Source: Oscillibacter sp. 1-3
GTDB lineage: Bacteria; Bacillota; Clostridia; Oscillospirales; Oscillospiraceae
NCBI RefSeq assembly: GCF_000403435.2
Contig: NZ_KE159711.1
Coordinates: 105,193 to 169,192, forward strand
Length of the DNA stretch: 64,000 bases
Direction of reading: 5' to 3'
Shown in pieces: positions 1-8,822 of the stretch. A program made the position numbers and the translations under genes. Within the stretch, counting starts at the first letter, position 1. Every line of letters starts with the position of its first letter. The notes under the pieces were generated by a model. It was not told where the DNA came from. It searched no databases and saw nothing but the letters and a program-made list of their open reading frames with translations.

Positions 1-1
1 T

Positions 2-646
2 TCGGATGCGGTGGCAGACTGTACCTTTGCCCTGATGCTGGCGCTGGCCCGACATATTATCCCCATGAACGCGGCAGTCCACAGCGGAAGCTGGGGCTAT
101 GCCGTGGCCGACGATGTCCATGCAAAAACGATTGGTATTCTGGGATTCGGCGCCATTGGACAGCGCATCGCAAAACGGGCGGCAGGCTTTGAGATGGAGA
201 TTCTGGCCCATGATCCATACCTCTCCAGGGAGCAGATCGCAGAATTGGGCGCCGCGAAATGCGAACCAGAGGAAATCTACCGCGCAGCGGACTACATCGT
301 CTGCACCGGCCCGCTGACAAAGGAGCGCTTCCACATCATCAACGCCGAGACTTTGTCCATGATGAAGCGCACGGCCTATCTGATCAATACCGCCAGAGGC
401 CCCCTGGTGGATGAGGCTGCCCTTTATGAAGCGCTGAAAGCCGGAACAATCGCCGGCGCCGGTCTGGATGTGTTTGAGGAGGAGCCCTGCCGCAGCAGTC
501 CCCTGTTTGAACTGGAGAACGCCGTGCTTCTGCCCCATCTGGGCGGCCATTCCAAGGGCGCGACGCACAATATGGGGCGCATGAACATCGACAATATCCT
601 GGCGGTCGCTGCCGGGGCGCCTTGCGAAAACATTGTGACCCTTTGA
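2..646 (+). CDS. D-2-hydroxyacid dehydrogenase, C-terminal part (5' end outside window)
   Basis: This is the C-terminal ~214 residues of an NAD(P)-dependent D-2-hydroxyacid dehydrogenase (SerA/PGDH-like), which interconverts a D-2-hydroxy acid and its 2-oxo acid. A Rossmann motif GFGAIGQ is followed by the family catalytic set: Arg in NTARG, Glu in GLDVFEEEP and His in LPHLGG. The reading frame is open to the left edge, so the true start lies outside the window; the GTG at 11 is internal. It lies 59 bases before the tctC start on the same strand and probably belongs to the same transcription unit. A second, divergent family member sits at the far end of the cluster, which suggests two oxidation steps or two substrates. 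The family call is firm; the substrate is unknown. Confidence 0.9.
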   Translation, partial: SDAVADCTFALMLALARHIIPMNAAVHSGSWGYAVADDVHAKTIGILGFGAIGQRIAKRAAGFEMEILAHDPYLSREQIAELGAAKCEPEEIYRAADYIVCTGPLTKERFHIINAETLSMMKRTAYLINTARGPLVDEAALYEALKAGTIAGAGLDVFEEEPCRSSPLFELENAVLLPHLGGHSKGATHNMGRMNIDNILAVAAGAPCENIVTL

Positions 647-705
647 CCAGCATGTGTATGACGGGGAGACCCGTAATATAAAAAATGCAAAAAGGTGGAA
701 AGAAA

Positions 706-1740
706 ATGAAGAAGTTATTTGCGCTTGCCTTAGCACTCTCCATGACTCTCTCCCTCGCCGCCTGCGGCAGCAAACCCGCGGCGACAGCGCCTGACGCCAA
801 TGCCCCTGCCGGCAATTCCGCCGATCCCTCCCAGTCCGCAGAGCCCGCGCTGGACTATCCTGTTCAGCCCATTACCATGATGGTCGCATGGCCCGCCGGC
901 GGCGGCTCCGACCTGCTGACCCGCGCCATCTCCGCCGACGCCCCTGATTTTATCGGCGTCAACATGAACGTCACCAACCGCGACGGCGCCGGCGGCACTA
1001 TCGGTTTTGCCGAGGCCGTGGACTATGCCAACGACGGCTATAACCTGCTGTACTCCACTTCCGGCGTCTTCTCCGCGCAGCCTCTGCTGCGGGATGTGGA
1101 GTATTCCATCGACGATTTCTCCTTCATCTGCGGCGTTGGCGAAAAGCCCATGGCGCTCGCCGTTCCCGCCGTCTGGGGTGTCGGCAGCCTGCAGGAGTGG
1201 TTCGATTATGTGGCAGCCAACAATATTGAAGTGACCGTCGGCACTTCCGGCGCCGCCGGGTCCATTCCTGCCTTCGGCGCCGAAGCACTGTTTCCCGAAC
1301 TGGAAGAAAAGGGCCTCTCCAACTACAACATTGTCAATTACAACGGTTCCGGTGAATTGATCCCCGCCCTGCTCTCCGGCGAAGTAAACTGCGCGTTCAT
1401 GCACCCCCATGAGGCAAAGCCCTATATGGATTCCAACGATTTTGCCATCATCGCCGTCGCCACCGGCGAGCGTCCCGAAAAGTTCCCCGAGCTGCCCACA
1501 TTCAGCGAGCAGGGCGTCGATTTCACGCTGGCCGTTTTGGAGGGCTACATCGCTCCCGACGGCCTGGACCCCGCTATCCGCGACTACCTGGAGGCCGCTT
1601 TCCTGAGAATTCTGGAGGAGGGCGGAAACTACATGACATATGCCGAGGGCGCCAACCATCAGGTTCGGCCCATGAGCGGCGAGGAGTTCCGTCAGGCGGT
1701 ACTGGATCAAAGCGAGCTGTTCAAGACCATGTTTGGTTAA
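706..1740 (+). CDS. tctC: Tripartite tricarboxylate transporter substrate-binding lipoprotein (TctC/Bug family)
   Basis: This is the extracytoplasmic solute receptor of a tripartite tricarboxylate transporter, 344 residues. It begins with a lipoprotein signal peptide and lipobox (LSLAAC), which fits a Gram-positive cell with the receptor anchored to the outer membrane face. The mature part shows the Bug fold signature VAWPAGGGSD and the YSTSG ligand-loop region. I chose the ATG at 706, because AAGGTGG lies just upstream and the earlier in-frame ATG at 685 overlaps this site. A strong hairpin directly follows, as is usual when the receptor is made in excess over the membrane subunits. TTT systems carry di- and tricarboxylates or related organic acids; the ligand here cannot be read from sequence. 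Confidence 0.93.
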   Translation: MKKLFALALALSMTLSLAACGSKPAATAPDANAPAGNSADPSQSAEPALDYPVQPITMMVAWPAGGGSDLLTRAISADAPDFIGVNMNVTNRDGAGGTIGFAEAVDYANDGYNLLYSTSGVFSAQPLLRDVEYSIDDFSFICGVGEKPMALAVPAVWGVGSLQEWFDYVAANNIEVTVGTSGAAGSIPAFGAEALFPELEEKGLSNYNIVNYNGSGELIPALLSGEVNCAFMHPHEAKPYMDSNDFAIIAVATGERPEKFPELPTFSEQGVDFTLAVLEGYIAPDGLDPAIRDYLEAAFLRILEEGGNYMTYAEGANHQVRPMSGEEFRQAVLDQSELFKTMFG

Positions 1741-1765
1741 CCAACCCAAAACGCGTACAGTTCAG

Positions 1766-1797
1766 AGAAGGGCTGCATATCGCCGTGCAGCCCTTCT
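1766..1797 (+). terminator. Hairpin between tctC and tctB
   Basis: The inverted repeat AGAAGGGCTGCA / TGCAGCCCTTCT has an 8-base loop and lies 25 bases after the tctC stop. Only TTTG follows, so it is probably a partial terminator or an mRNA stabiliser that sets the ratio of receptor to membrane subunits. Confidence 0.6.
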
Positions 1798-1866
1798 TTG
1801 AGAAACGAGTTCATGTCGTTGAACGCGATATATCGTGATATTTGGATTCAGCAATGAGGGCTGTTT

Positions 1867-2379
1867 ATGAATGATAAAGTGAAAAAAGAATCGATTACAC
1901 CGAATATCTTTATGATTGCCGTCTCGATCCTGATAATTCTCATTATCCCAGGCCAGATTGACAACTCAGTTCAGGCCGACCGGCTTGGCCCGCGCTTTGT
2001 TCCCTATGCCGCCTGCGCGCTGGTCCTGCTGCCGAATCTGCTGCAGATGTGCATGAAAGCGCTGCGGAACAAAAGGGCACGGGATGCCGGGACGCCAGAG
2101 CCTCCCTCCGGTGCGGCAAGACCGCCTTTCGGCGGGATCTGTCAGCGTCTGGCGAGGCAATACTGGGTGCTGGCGGCTGTAATGGCCATGGCATTCGCGG
2201 CCACATTCGTTGTGAAGTATCTGGGCTATGTCGTCACCTACTGTCTGCTCTGTGCCGGCATGCTTCTGCTCTTTCGGGAGAAACGCTGGTACTATTATCT
2301 GATTACCTTCGCCCTGGTCGCAGCAGTGTATATCGGATTTACCAGATTCCTGTATGTTCCGCTGCCGTCGCTTTTCTAA
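1867..2379 (+). CDS. tctB: Tripartite tricarboxylate transporter small membrane subunit (TctB family)
   Basis: A 170-residue integral membrane protein with four hydrophobic segments (about residues 15-32, 45-62, 100-135 and 140-165) separated by a polar loop. The size, topology and position directly before TctA identify it as the small TTT subunit. Sequence conservation in TctB is low, so the call rests mainly on context. It ends 15 bases before the tctA start, so the two are surely cotranscribed. Confidence 0.85.
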   Translation: MNDKVKKESITPNIFMIAVSILIILIIPGQIDNSVQADRLGPRFVPYAACALVLLPNLLQMCMKALRNKRARDAGTPEPPSGAARPPFGGICQRLARQYWVLAAVMAMAFAATFVVKYLGYVVTYCLLCAGMLLLFREKRWYYYLITFALVAAVYIGFTRFLYVPLPSLF

Positions 2380-2394
2380 GGAGGTACGCAAGCT

Positions 2395-3882
2395 ATGACA
2401 GACTATGTTCTCCATGCGCTGCCGAATGTATTTACAATATCAAACCTGCTGTACGCGAACCTCGGTCTGTTTTTTGGCATCGTCATCGGCGCGCTGCCCG
2501 GCCTGACCGCCACCATGGGCGTTGTTCTGATGCTCCCGCTGACCTTTGCCATGGACACCGTTCCCAGCATCGTTCTGCTGCTGGGGGTTTATTTCGGCGG
2601 CATCTACGGCGGCAGCATCACGGCCATCCTGCTGAACACGCCCGGCACTCCCGCCTCCGCCGCCACCGCGTGGGACGGCAACCCCCTCGCACGCCAAGGC
2701 AAAGCGGGCAAGGCTCTGGATATGGCATTGGTAGCCTCCTTTGCCGGCGGAGTCGTCAGCGCCGCCTGTCTGCTGTTCTTCGCGCCTACCATTGCGAAAT
2801 ATGCGCTGAAATTTGGTGCGCCGGACATGTTCTCTCTCTGCCTGTTCGGCCTGACGATCATTGTCTCACTGTGCAGCAAAGATCTGGTGAAGGGCCTGTC
2901 CATGGCAGGCATTGGCCTGGTGCTGGCCTCCATCGGAATTGACCCGGTGGGCGGTATTGAACGGCTGACCTTTGGCATTCGCGGTTTTACCGGCGGCATT
3001 GACCTGGTCACCGCATTGATCGGCCTTTTTGCCATCGGCGAGATCTTATTTAAGGTTCTTCGCATTGACGAAGCGGGCGAAAAGGTTACAGATACGCTCA
3101 GGGGCTACTGCTCGAAAAAAGAGCTCTGCGAGTGCGCTCCCTCTATTATCCGCGGGAGCCTGATCGGCGTGGTCATCGGCGCAATCCCCGGCACAGGTTC
3201 CGTGATCGCGTCCTTCCTGAGCTATGACACCGCCAAAAAGCGGTCCAAGCATCCGGAGCTGTTCGGCGCAGGGAGTCTGGAGGGCGTCGCCGCTTCCGAG
3301 TCCGCCAACAACGGCGTCACCGGCGCGGCCCTGATTCCCCTGCTGACCTTGGGCATTCCCGGTGACACAGTTACCGCGGTCATGCTGGGCGCCTTGATGA
3401 TGCAGAATCTGACACCCGGCCCCATGCTGTTCAAAACGAACGGAAATCTGGTTTACGCACTGATCCTCAGCGCGTTTCTAGTCAATATTTTCATGCTGAT
3501 CCAGGGAAAACTGCTGATTAAGCCATTCTCCAACGTCACCAAAATCCCCATGCGGCTGATGGTGCCCATTCTGACTGTGCTGTGTCTCACCGGTACCTTT
3601 GCGCTGCGGAATACCATGTTTGACGTGCGGGTCATGCTTCTGTTCGGCATCATCGCGTTCTTCGCCACGAAGAACGGTTATCCTACGACTCCCATGGTGC
3701 TGGCCTTCGTTCTGGGCCCCACCGCGGAGAGATACCTGAGAAAAGCGCTGATGCTGTCCAAGGGCAGCTACGCCATCTTTGTCACAAATCCCATCAGTCT
3801 GGCATTCCTAATCCTTGCGGCACTGTCTCTTATTCTGGCAATGCGCAAGAACAAAAAATTCGACAAGCTTCGCGAGGACTGA
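2395..3882 (+). CDS. tctA: Tripartite tricarboxylate transporter large permease subunit (TctA family)
   Basis: The 495-residue transport subunit of the TTT system has about 11-12 membrane segments. It shows the two TctA hallmark repeats: GALPGLTATMG near residue 35, with YGGSITAILLNTPGTP near residue 75, and in the second half GAIPGTGS with LGIPGD near residue 320. The length matches the family norm. The ribosome site AAGGAGG lies 9 bases before the ATG. Uptake is driven by the ion gradient with TctC delivering the substrate. The metabolic genes that follow on the same strand make this the likely entry point of the catabolic cluster. Confidence 0.95.
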   Translation: MTDYVLHALPNVFTISNLLYANLGLFFGIVIGALPGLTATMGVVLMLPLTFAMDTVPSIVLLLGVYFGGIYGGSITAILLNTPGTPASAATAWDGNPLARQGKAGKALDMALVASFAGGVVSAACLLFFAPTIAKYALKFGAPDMFSLCLFGLTIIVSLCSKDLVKGLSMAGIGLVLASIGIDPVGGIERLTFGIRGFTGGIDLVTALIGLFAIGEILFKVLRIDEAGEKVTDTLRGYCSKKELCECAPSIIRGSLIGVVIGAIPGTGSVIASFLSYDTAKKRSKHPELFGAGSLEGVAASESANNGVTGAALIPLLTLGIPGDTVTAVMLGALMMQNLTPGPMLFKTNGNLVYALILSAFLVNIFMLIQGKLLIKPFSNVTKIPMRLMVPILTVLCLTGTFALRNTMFDVRVMLLFGIIAFFATKNGYPTTPMVLAFVLGPTAERYLRKALMLSKGSYAIFVTNPISLAFLILAALSLILAMRKNKKFDKLRED

Positions 3883-3911
3883 TTTAATAGTTTTGAAAGG
3901 GACGATATGCT

Positions 3912-4400
3912 ATGAGCAAGATTGATCTGAACAGCTATATTCACGTGGGCGTGGTGGTCCGCAGTATTGAAAAGACCCTGGAGCGGATGAAGCGCATCGA
4001 GGATTTTACTGAGTACAGCATTACAGATTTTCCGCCCAAGGAAATGAAAAAAGAGGATGTTCAGCTCTATTATTACGGCAAAAAAAACTGGTTTACCGCC
4101 CGCTTCTGCTTTGTTAAGATGGGCAGCTCCGAGGTGGAGTTCATTGAGCCGGTGGAGGGCGAGAGCGTATGGAAGGATTTCCTGCAGGAAAAGGGCGAGG
4201 GAATCCATCACCTGAAATACGAAGTGGATTCCCTGAACGACGCCATGGACTTCTTTCAATCCAAAGGGATCGCGTGCATACAGTACGGCTCCGCCGTGGG
4301 CAAAAATCTGGGCAAGACCTGGGCGTATTTTGACACCACGAAGGAGCTGGGCTATGTGATCGAGGTTTTGAACAGGCAGGTCGGAGAGCAAGTCCGCTGA
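3912..4400 (+). CDS. VOC (glyoxalase/bleomycin-resistance superfamily) protein
   Basis: A 162-residue vicinal-oxygen-chelate protein. The N-terminal HVGVVV strand provides the first metal-ligand His and EFIEP a Glu. GEGIHHLKYEV matches the second-half ligand region seen in methylmalonyl-CoA epimerase and glyoxalase relatives, and the C-terminal GYVIEVL gives the last Glu. Members are metal-dependent isomerases, epimerases, lyases or dioxygenases. Because it lies between the transporter and an aldolase, an isomerisation or lyase step on the imported acid is likely. The exact reaction is not deducible. Confidence 0.8.
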   Translation: MSKIDLNSYIHVGVVVRSIEKTLERMKRIEDFTEYSITDFPPKEMKKEDVQLYYYGKKNWFTARFCFVKMGSSEVEFIEPVEGESVWKDFLQEKGEGIHHLKYEVDSLNDAMDFFQSKGIACIQYGSAVGKNLGKTWAYFDTTKELGYVIEVLNRQVGEQVR

Positions 4401-4441
4401 TTCTGTGTCAGGCTGTATATACATAGGGAGGTCATGTGATT

Positions 4442-5236
4442 ATGATGCGTGAGAACAAACTGCGCGCGCTTTTGAATGCAGGGAAGCCCTCCATCAGCAC
4501 CCGAATGTGGAGCACCTGGCCGGGCTACCTGGAGTCGTTGGGGAATATCGGGACATTTGACTATTTTGAATTTGTGGCGGAATATGTTCCCTTCGCTCAG
4601 GAGGAGCTGGCAAATCTGGCACGGACCGCGGAGCTCTATGGTATGGGAAGCATGATTAAAGTGGATTTCATGAACCGGGGCTATGTGGCCCAGCGGGCCG
4701 TCGCGGCAGGTTTCCAGTCCGTTCTGTTTTCCGATCATCACACCGCCGATGAGGTCCGTGAGACTGTGAACATGGTCCGTCCGGAGGGTCCGGGCAGCGG
4801 GGGCCATTTTGGGTATCCCAACGCGCGCTTTATCGGAATGCAGTCCCATATCCCCTGTATGTCCCACGTGCAAAGACTAAAAGACGTTGTTCTCTGCTTT
4901 ATGATTGAAAAGCAGAGCGCCGTGGAACAGGTTGAGGAGATCTGCGGTATTGACGGCGTGGATATGGTCACATTCGGAGCAAATGATTACTGCATCACCC
5001 GCGGATGGAATCCGGCGGACCACAGGGATGCGTGGCGCGAGGCAGAGCGGCACGTGTTTGAAACCGCGCTCAGGATGGGCGTCCAGCCTCGCGCCCACAT
5101 CGACAGCATGGAAGAGATGCCCTATTACCTGAACATGGGCGTCCGGCACTTCTGCGTAGGCGATCAGATGAAAGTTCTGAAGAACTTTTGGACGGAGCAG
5201 GGCAGCCGTTTTTCCGCCCTTCGGGACACGCTGTGA
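4442..5236 (+). CDS. HpcH/HpaI aldolase family protein (paralog 1)
   Basis: A 264-residue class II (metal-dependent) pyruvate-type aldolase of the HpcH/HpaI family, which splits or forms 4-hydroxy-2-oxo acids. The metal-binding Glu is in CFMIEK and the Asp in GVDMVTFGANDY. The first barrel motif reads FDYFEFVAEY, so the usual acidic-His (EH) motif of HpaI is missing, which hints at altered chemistry or substrate. I chose ATG 4442, 9 bases after GGGAGGT; GTG 4436 is too close and ATG 4445 is also possible. A close paralog lies at 7033. The stop is followed almost at once by the tauE-like gene. Confidence 0.85.
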   Translation: MMRENKLRALLNAGKPSISTRMWSTWPGYLESLGNIGTFDYFEFVAEYVPFAQEELANLARTAELYGMGSMIKVDFMNRGYVAQRAVAAGFQSVLFSDHHTADEVRETVNMVRPEGPGSGGHFGYPNARFIGMQSHIPCMSHVQRLKDVVLCFMIEKQSAVEQVEEICGIDGVDMVTFGANDYCITRGWNPADHRDAWREAERHVFETALRMGVQPRAHIDSMEEMPYYLNMGVRHFCVGDQMKVLKNFWTEQGSRFSALRDTL

Positions 5237-5238
5237 CT

Positions 5239-5976
5239 ATGCCGCTGCTGTATTTGGCGGTAGCCCTCCTGTCTGTGGGCGCGGGATTTTTGACCGCGAC
5301 CATCGGCTTTGGAGGCGCAGTGTTTCTGATGCAGTTTCTCCCCCTGTTTCTGCCCTTTTTGAACGCATCCAGCTTGTCCAGCATCATTGTCTATGCGGGG
5401 ATTCTGATTCTCGCCTGGCAGTATCGCGGGCATGTGTTGTGGGGAGAGGTATGGCTGCCGGCGCTGCTGTACGTGCTCAGCGGTGTGCCGGCGGTATTAT
5501 TCGCAGGAACGCTGGATACGCAGAAGCTGAAGCTCTGCTTCGCGTTTTTTCTGGCCATCCTGGGACTCTATCATCTCTGCGGCTTAAAGGCCGGAGGGAT
5601 TCGCCTGCCCCGCAGCCGGGCGGTCACAGTGGTCTGCTCCGTGTTGTCCGGAATAGGGACCGGACTATTTGGTATCGGCGGTCCGCCGATGGCGCTCTAT
5701 TTCCTCTCTGTTTCCGGAGATGACAAAGAGGCATACATCGGAACGCTACAGGTTTTTTTCGGCCTCAGCATGTTCTTTACCATTTCCGCCCGGTTTATCA
5801 GCGGCGTCATGCCGGCGGAGATGGTGCCGCTGGCGCTTTTGGGAATGGGCACATCTCTGATCGGAAAACGCCTGGGCACCGGACAGCTGGCATACATCAA
5901 TGTGAAGATGATGAAACTCTGCGTCTGCTTATTTATGATCTTTTCCGGTGTGATTACCATAACGGGCTGTATCTGA
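5239..5976 (+). CDS. TauE/SafE family membrane exporter (copy 1)
   Basis: A 245-residue membrane protein with about eight segments in two halves. Each half begins with the family glycine-rich signature (ATIGFGGAVFLMQF near residue 20 and GIGTGLFGIGGPP near residue 140). TauE/SafE proteins move sulfite, sulfoacetate or other organic anions. The start is set at ATG 5239, three bases after the aldolase stop, implying translational coupling; GTG 5233 is an alternative that overlaps the previous gene. In this cluster it may export a product or sulfite, or import a substrate. Confidence 0.82.
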   Translation: MPLLYLAVALLSVGAGFLTATIGFGGAVFLMQFLPLFLPFLNASSLSSIIVYAGILILAWQYRGHVLWGEVWLPALLYVLSGVPAVLFAGTLDTQKLKLCFAFFLAILGLYHLCGLKAGGIRLPRSRAVTVVCSVLSGIGTGLFGIGGPPMALYFLSVSGDDKEAYIGTLQVFFGLSMFFTISARFISGVMPAEMVPLALLGMGTSLIGKRLGTGQLAYINVKMMKLCVCLFMIFSGVITITGCI

Positions 5977-6012
5977 GCCCGAAAATTCCGTATTAATAAA
6001 GGAGTTGAACAG

Positions 6013-6906
6013 ATGAAACAGCTGAGAGGTATTATCCCCGCCCTGCTGACCGCTGTCCATGAGGACGGTTCCATCAACGACGACGGCATCCGTGAAATCA
6101 TTGAAAACGGCATTCAAAATGGGATCGGCGGCATTTTTGCTCTGGGTTCCTGCGGTGAATTTACCGCGTATACTCTGGAGGAAAAGGCCCATATTCTGGA
6201 TGTCATTATGGAGCAGACGGCCGGACGGGTCCCTGTGGTGGCCGGCTGCGGCGCTCCCAGCACCCGGGAAGTGCTGCGCCTTTGCAAAATGGCGGAGAGC
6301 AAAAAAGCCGATTATGCGGCGGTGGTCACCCCGTATTACATTGCGCCCACACAGGATGACATATACGAGCACTACCGTATCATCTCCGAAAACTGCTCCC
6401 TGCCCATTCTGCTCTACAATATTCCGCCCAGAACGGGGCTGTGCATCTCCCCGGAGCTGCTGGGCCGCCTGAAGGAGCTTCCCAACATTGCGGGCATCAA
6501 GGATTCCAGCGGAGATCTGGAGCTGTTCCGCCAATACATGACATACAATTCCGAGGACTTTCAAGTCATCATGGGAATTGACGGCCTTTTTCTGGACGCT
6601 TTCAAGCTGGGCGCCGCCGCCGCGGTCTCCGGTCCCGCCAATGCGCTTCCGGGCAATCAGGTGGGGATTTATAGAAATTTTGTGGAGGGGAATCTTAAGG
6701 AGGCGGAACGGTATCAGGCAAAATTCATGAAATTCAAAAAGGTCCTGGGTCTGGCCCCCGGACCTACCATTGCCAAAGAGGCGGCCAATATCGTCGGCCT
6801 TCACGCCGGTCCTCCGGTCAGCCCCCTGCGCCGTCCCAGCGGAGAGGTCTGGGAACAGCTGAACGCAGTGCTGCATGAGGAATTCGCCGACTGCTTTGTA
6901 AAATAA
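6013..6906 (+). CDS. Dihydrodipicolinate synthase/N-acetylneuraminate lyase family aldolase
   Basis: A 297-residue class I (Schiff-base) aldolase. Family residues are visible: GSCGEF in place of the usual GTTGE loop, the Tyr of VTPYY, and the catalytic Lys in GIKDSSGD near residue 161. Members condense or cleave pyruvate with an aldehyde (DapA, NanA, 2-keto-3-deoxy acid aldolases). A catabolic setting with three other aldolase-type genes argues against lysine biosynthesis and for cleavage of a 2-oxo acid. The ribosome site AAAGGAG lies well placed before ATG 6013. Confidence 0.88.
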   Translation: MKQLRGIIPALLTAVHEDGSINDDGIREIIENGIQNGIGGIFALGSCGEFTAYTLEEKAHILDVIMEQTAGRVPVVAGCGAPSTREVLRLCKMAESKKADYAAVVTPYYIAPTQDDIYEHYRIISENCSLPILLYNIPPRTGLCISPELLGRLKELPNIAGIKDSSGDLELFRQYMTYNSEDFQVIMGIDGLFLDAFKLGAAAAVSGPANALPGNQVGIYRNFVEGNLKEAERYQAKFMKFKKVLGLAPGPTIAKEAANIVGLHAGPPVSPLRRPSGEVWEQLNAVLHEEFADCFVK

Positions 6907-6922
6907 AGAGAACGCCCTTTTG

Positions 6923-6975
6923 GGCCATATTTGAAAGATGGCGAAACGCCCAAGCGAGGATCTTCTTCGCCATCT
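6923..6975 (+). repeat. Truncated MITE-like repeat (left-half copy)
   Basis: This 53-base stretch matches the left end of the element at 21063: GGCCATRTTTGAAA, then AAACGCCCAA, then GGATCTT. The copy has acquired its own perfect 10-base stem (AGATGGCGAA / TTCGCCATCT). It lacks the central core and right end, so it is a partial copy sitting between two catabolic genes. Confidence 0.55.
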
Positions 6976-7032
6976 ATCATACAAGACCCTATATTGCTGA
7001 TAACCTATATTGATACACCGGAGGTACAGAGT

Positions 7033-7824
7033 ATGAAAGAAAACAAAATCAGACAGCTTTTAAGCCGGCAGCAGCCCACCACCTCCACCCGCATCTGGAG
7101 CACCTGGCCGTTCTATACGGAGGTCATCGGCGAGACCGGCAATTTCGACTATATGGAATTTGTGGCGGAATACGCCCCCTTTACCCACGCGGACCTGGAA
7201 AATCTGGCCCGGGCAGCCGAGCTGAAAAGCATGGGCTCCATGATTAAGGTGGACTTTCAGAACCGCGGCTATGTCGCCCAAAAAGCGGTGGCCGCGGGTT
7301 TCCAGGCCATCAACTTCGCAGACCATCATACGGCCGAGGAGGTGCGTGAGAGCGTTGCTATGATGAAACCGGACTGCCTCGGCCGGGGCCGTTTCGGCTA
7401 TCCGAACCGCCGGTATATCGGAACCCAGTCTCACATTGATCAGATGGACCACGTAAAGCGGCTGGACGACATCGTGCTGTGCTTCATGATCGAGAAGGAA
7501 GAGGCCATGGAGAACATCGAGGAGATTTGCTCCGTTCCCGGCGTGGACATGGTGCAGTTTGGCCCATCGGATTACTCCATGAGCGCCGGGAAAAACCGCG
7601 CGGAGTATGAGGCGGAGTATAAGGCCGCCGAGCGGAAGATGATCGAGACGGCGCTGCGGCACGGCGTTCACCCCCGCTGTGAGATCCCCACGCCTGAGGC
7701 GGCAGAGTATTACATCTCTTTGGGCGTGAAACACTTCTCTCTGGGCGACCAGCTGAAGGTGCTGGAGAAGTTCTGGAAAAACGACGGAAAAAAGATGCGT
7801 GAGCGGGCGGATTCCCTGAAGTAA
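7033..7824 (+). CDS. HpcH/HpaI aldolase family protein (paralog 2)
   Basis: A 263-residue paralog of the protein at 4442, colinear over its whole length. It shares the N-terminal STRIWSTWP block, the FDYMEFVAEY block, GSMIKVDFQNRGYVAQ, the metal Glu in MIEKEEA and the metal Asp in SDY. Like paralog 1 it lacks the standard EH motif, so the two define one subfamily. ATG 7033 follows GGAGGT; the open frame upstream covers a partial repeat and has no ribosome site. Two copies in one cluster suggest two related substrates or a hetero-oligomer. Confidence 0.85.
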   Translation: MKENKIRQLLSRQQPTTSTRIWSTWPFYTEVIGETGNFDYMEFVAEYAPFTHADLENLARAAELKSMGSMIKVDFQNRGYVAQKAVAAGFQAINFADHHTAEEVRESVAMMKPDCLGRGRFGYPNRRYIGTQSHIDQMDHVKRLDDIVLCFMIEKEEAMENIEEICSVPGVDMVQFGPSDYSMSAGKNRAEYEAEYKAAERKMIETALRHGVHPRCEIPTPEAAEYYISLGVKHFSLGDQLKVLEKFWKNDGKKMRERADSLK

Positions 7825-8034
7825 GAGCCTGTATGTATGCCAAAAAATGCCGGCCTGGGCAGGGCCGACGGTCAAGGAAAATTTTCACAGAAGCGCTCCG
7901 AGCAGATCTGCAAATCATGCTCCGCAGCTTATTTGCATAGTTTTCCTCCCGCGCGCTCCTGCCGGACGGCGTTCGAGGCTATGGACACAAGCGCTGAGAT
8001 ATTTTCTGAAATTATAGAGAGGAGTCGTAGCCAA

Positions 8035-8769
8035 ATGAGCGGTAAAACGCCGTCCCTGCGGGAAGAACTGGAGATCATTGAGGCCCTAAAGGAATTTGAC
8101 ACGCCTACAATCACCAACGTGGTGGCAACCTATCCCGGCGCGCCCACCTGTCTGAATTTGTATGCTCCCTGGGAGTGCGGCTGGTACACGGACCAGCGTC
8201 TGCGGGTGATGTATCCGGAACTGGGACGCACCTGCGGCTTCGCTGTAACGTGCGTTTACGGCCTGCCGGACGCCGCAGTCAAAGCCGGCCCGGTTCTGGG
8301 AGACATTCTTCACGCGATTGACGACTCCCCCAAGCCGGTGATCCTGCTCATCAAACAGGATTTTCCGGAACGTATCAAGGGAAAAGTCGGGCTCTGCGGC
8401 GGAAATATGGCCACGGCATTTAAGTCCGTGGGCTGCGTGGGCATTATCTCCGACGGTCCCTCCCGGGATGTGGACGAAATCCGTTCCTTGGGCGTGCAGT
8501 ATATGCTGACAGGCACGCCGGCCGGTCACGGTCCCATGGCGGTGAAAGCGGTCAACGTCCCTGTGGAGATCTGCGGAATGGATGTCTGCCCCGGCGAGAT
8601 CGTCCACATGGATGAGAACGGCGCGGTGAAGTTTCCGAGAAAACACCTCCGGGAGGTGCTGGAGCGGTGCCGGACCCTCAGCAGGGAGGAGGCAAAAAAG
8701 ATGTCCATGATGGCCTCAGCGAACGACCCCGACCTGATCGCGCGGTACATGAAGGGACAATATCAGTAA
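8035..8769 (+). CDS. RraA-like family protein (probable 4-hydroxy-4-methyl-2-oxoglutarate aldolase/oxaloacetate decarboxylase type)
   Basis: A 244-residue protein with the RraA/HMG-aldolase fold. The signature GGNMATAF comes first, then GCVGIISDGPSRDVDEI, where the Arg and Asp pair corresponds to the pyruvate and metal-binding residues of the aldolases. It is longer than RNase E inhibitor RraA (about 160 residues) and Firmicutes often lack RNase E, so an enzyme is more likely. The ATG at 8035 follows GAGAGGAG; ATG 7981 in frame is a weaker alternative. The 210 bases before it hold no gene. Confidence 0.8.
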   Translation: MSGKTPSLREELEIIEALKEFDTPTITNVVATYPGAPTCLNLYAPWECGWYTDQRLRVMYPELGRTCGFAVTCVYGLPDAAVKAGPVLGDILHAIDDSPKPVILLIKQDFPERIKGKVGLCGGNMATAFKSVGCVGIISDGPSRDVDEIRSLGVQYMLTGTPAGHGPMAVKAVNVPVEICGMDVCPGEIVHMDENGAVKFPRKHLREVLERCRTLSREEAKKMSMMASANDPDLIARYMKGQYQ

Positions 8770-8822
8770 GGCCGCAGGCGGGTGCGGGACGATCCGCGTC
8801 TGGCGCCGGAGGAGGAATGGTT

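Noticed and set aside
730..1749. A 339-residue open frame antisense to tctC
   Set aside because: A shadow frame caused by GC-rich codon use; no ribosome site and low-complexity Gly/Val composition.
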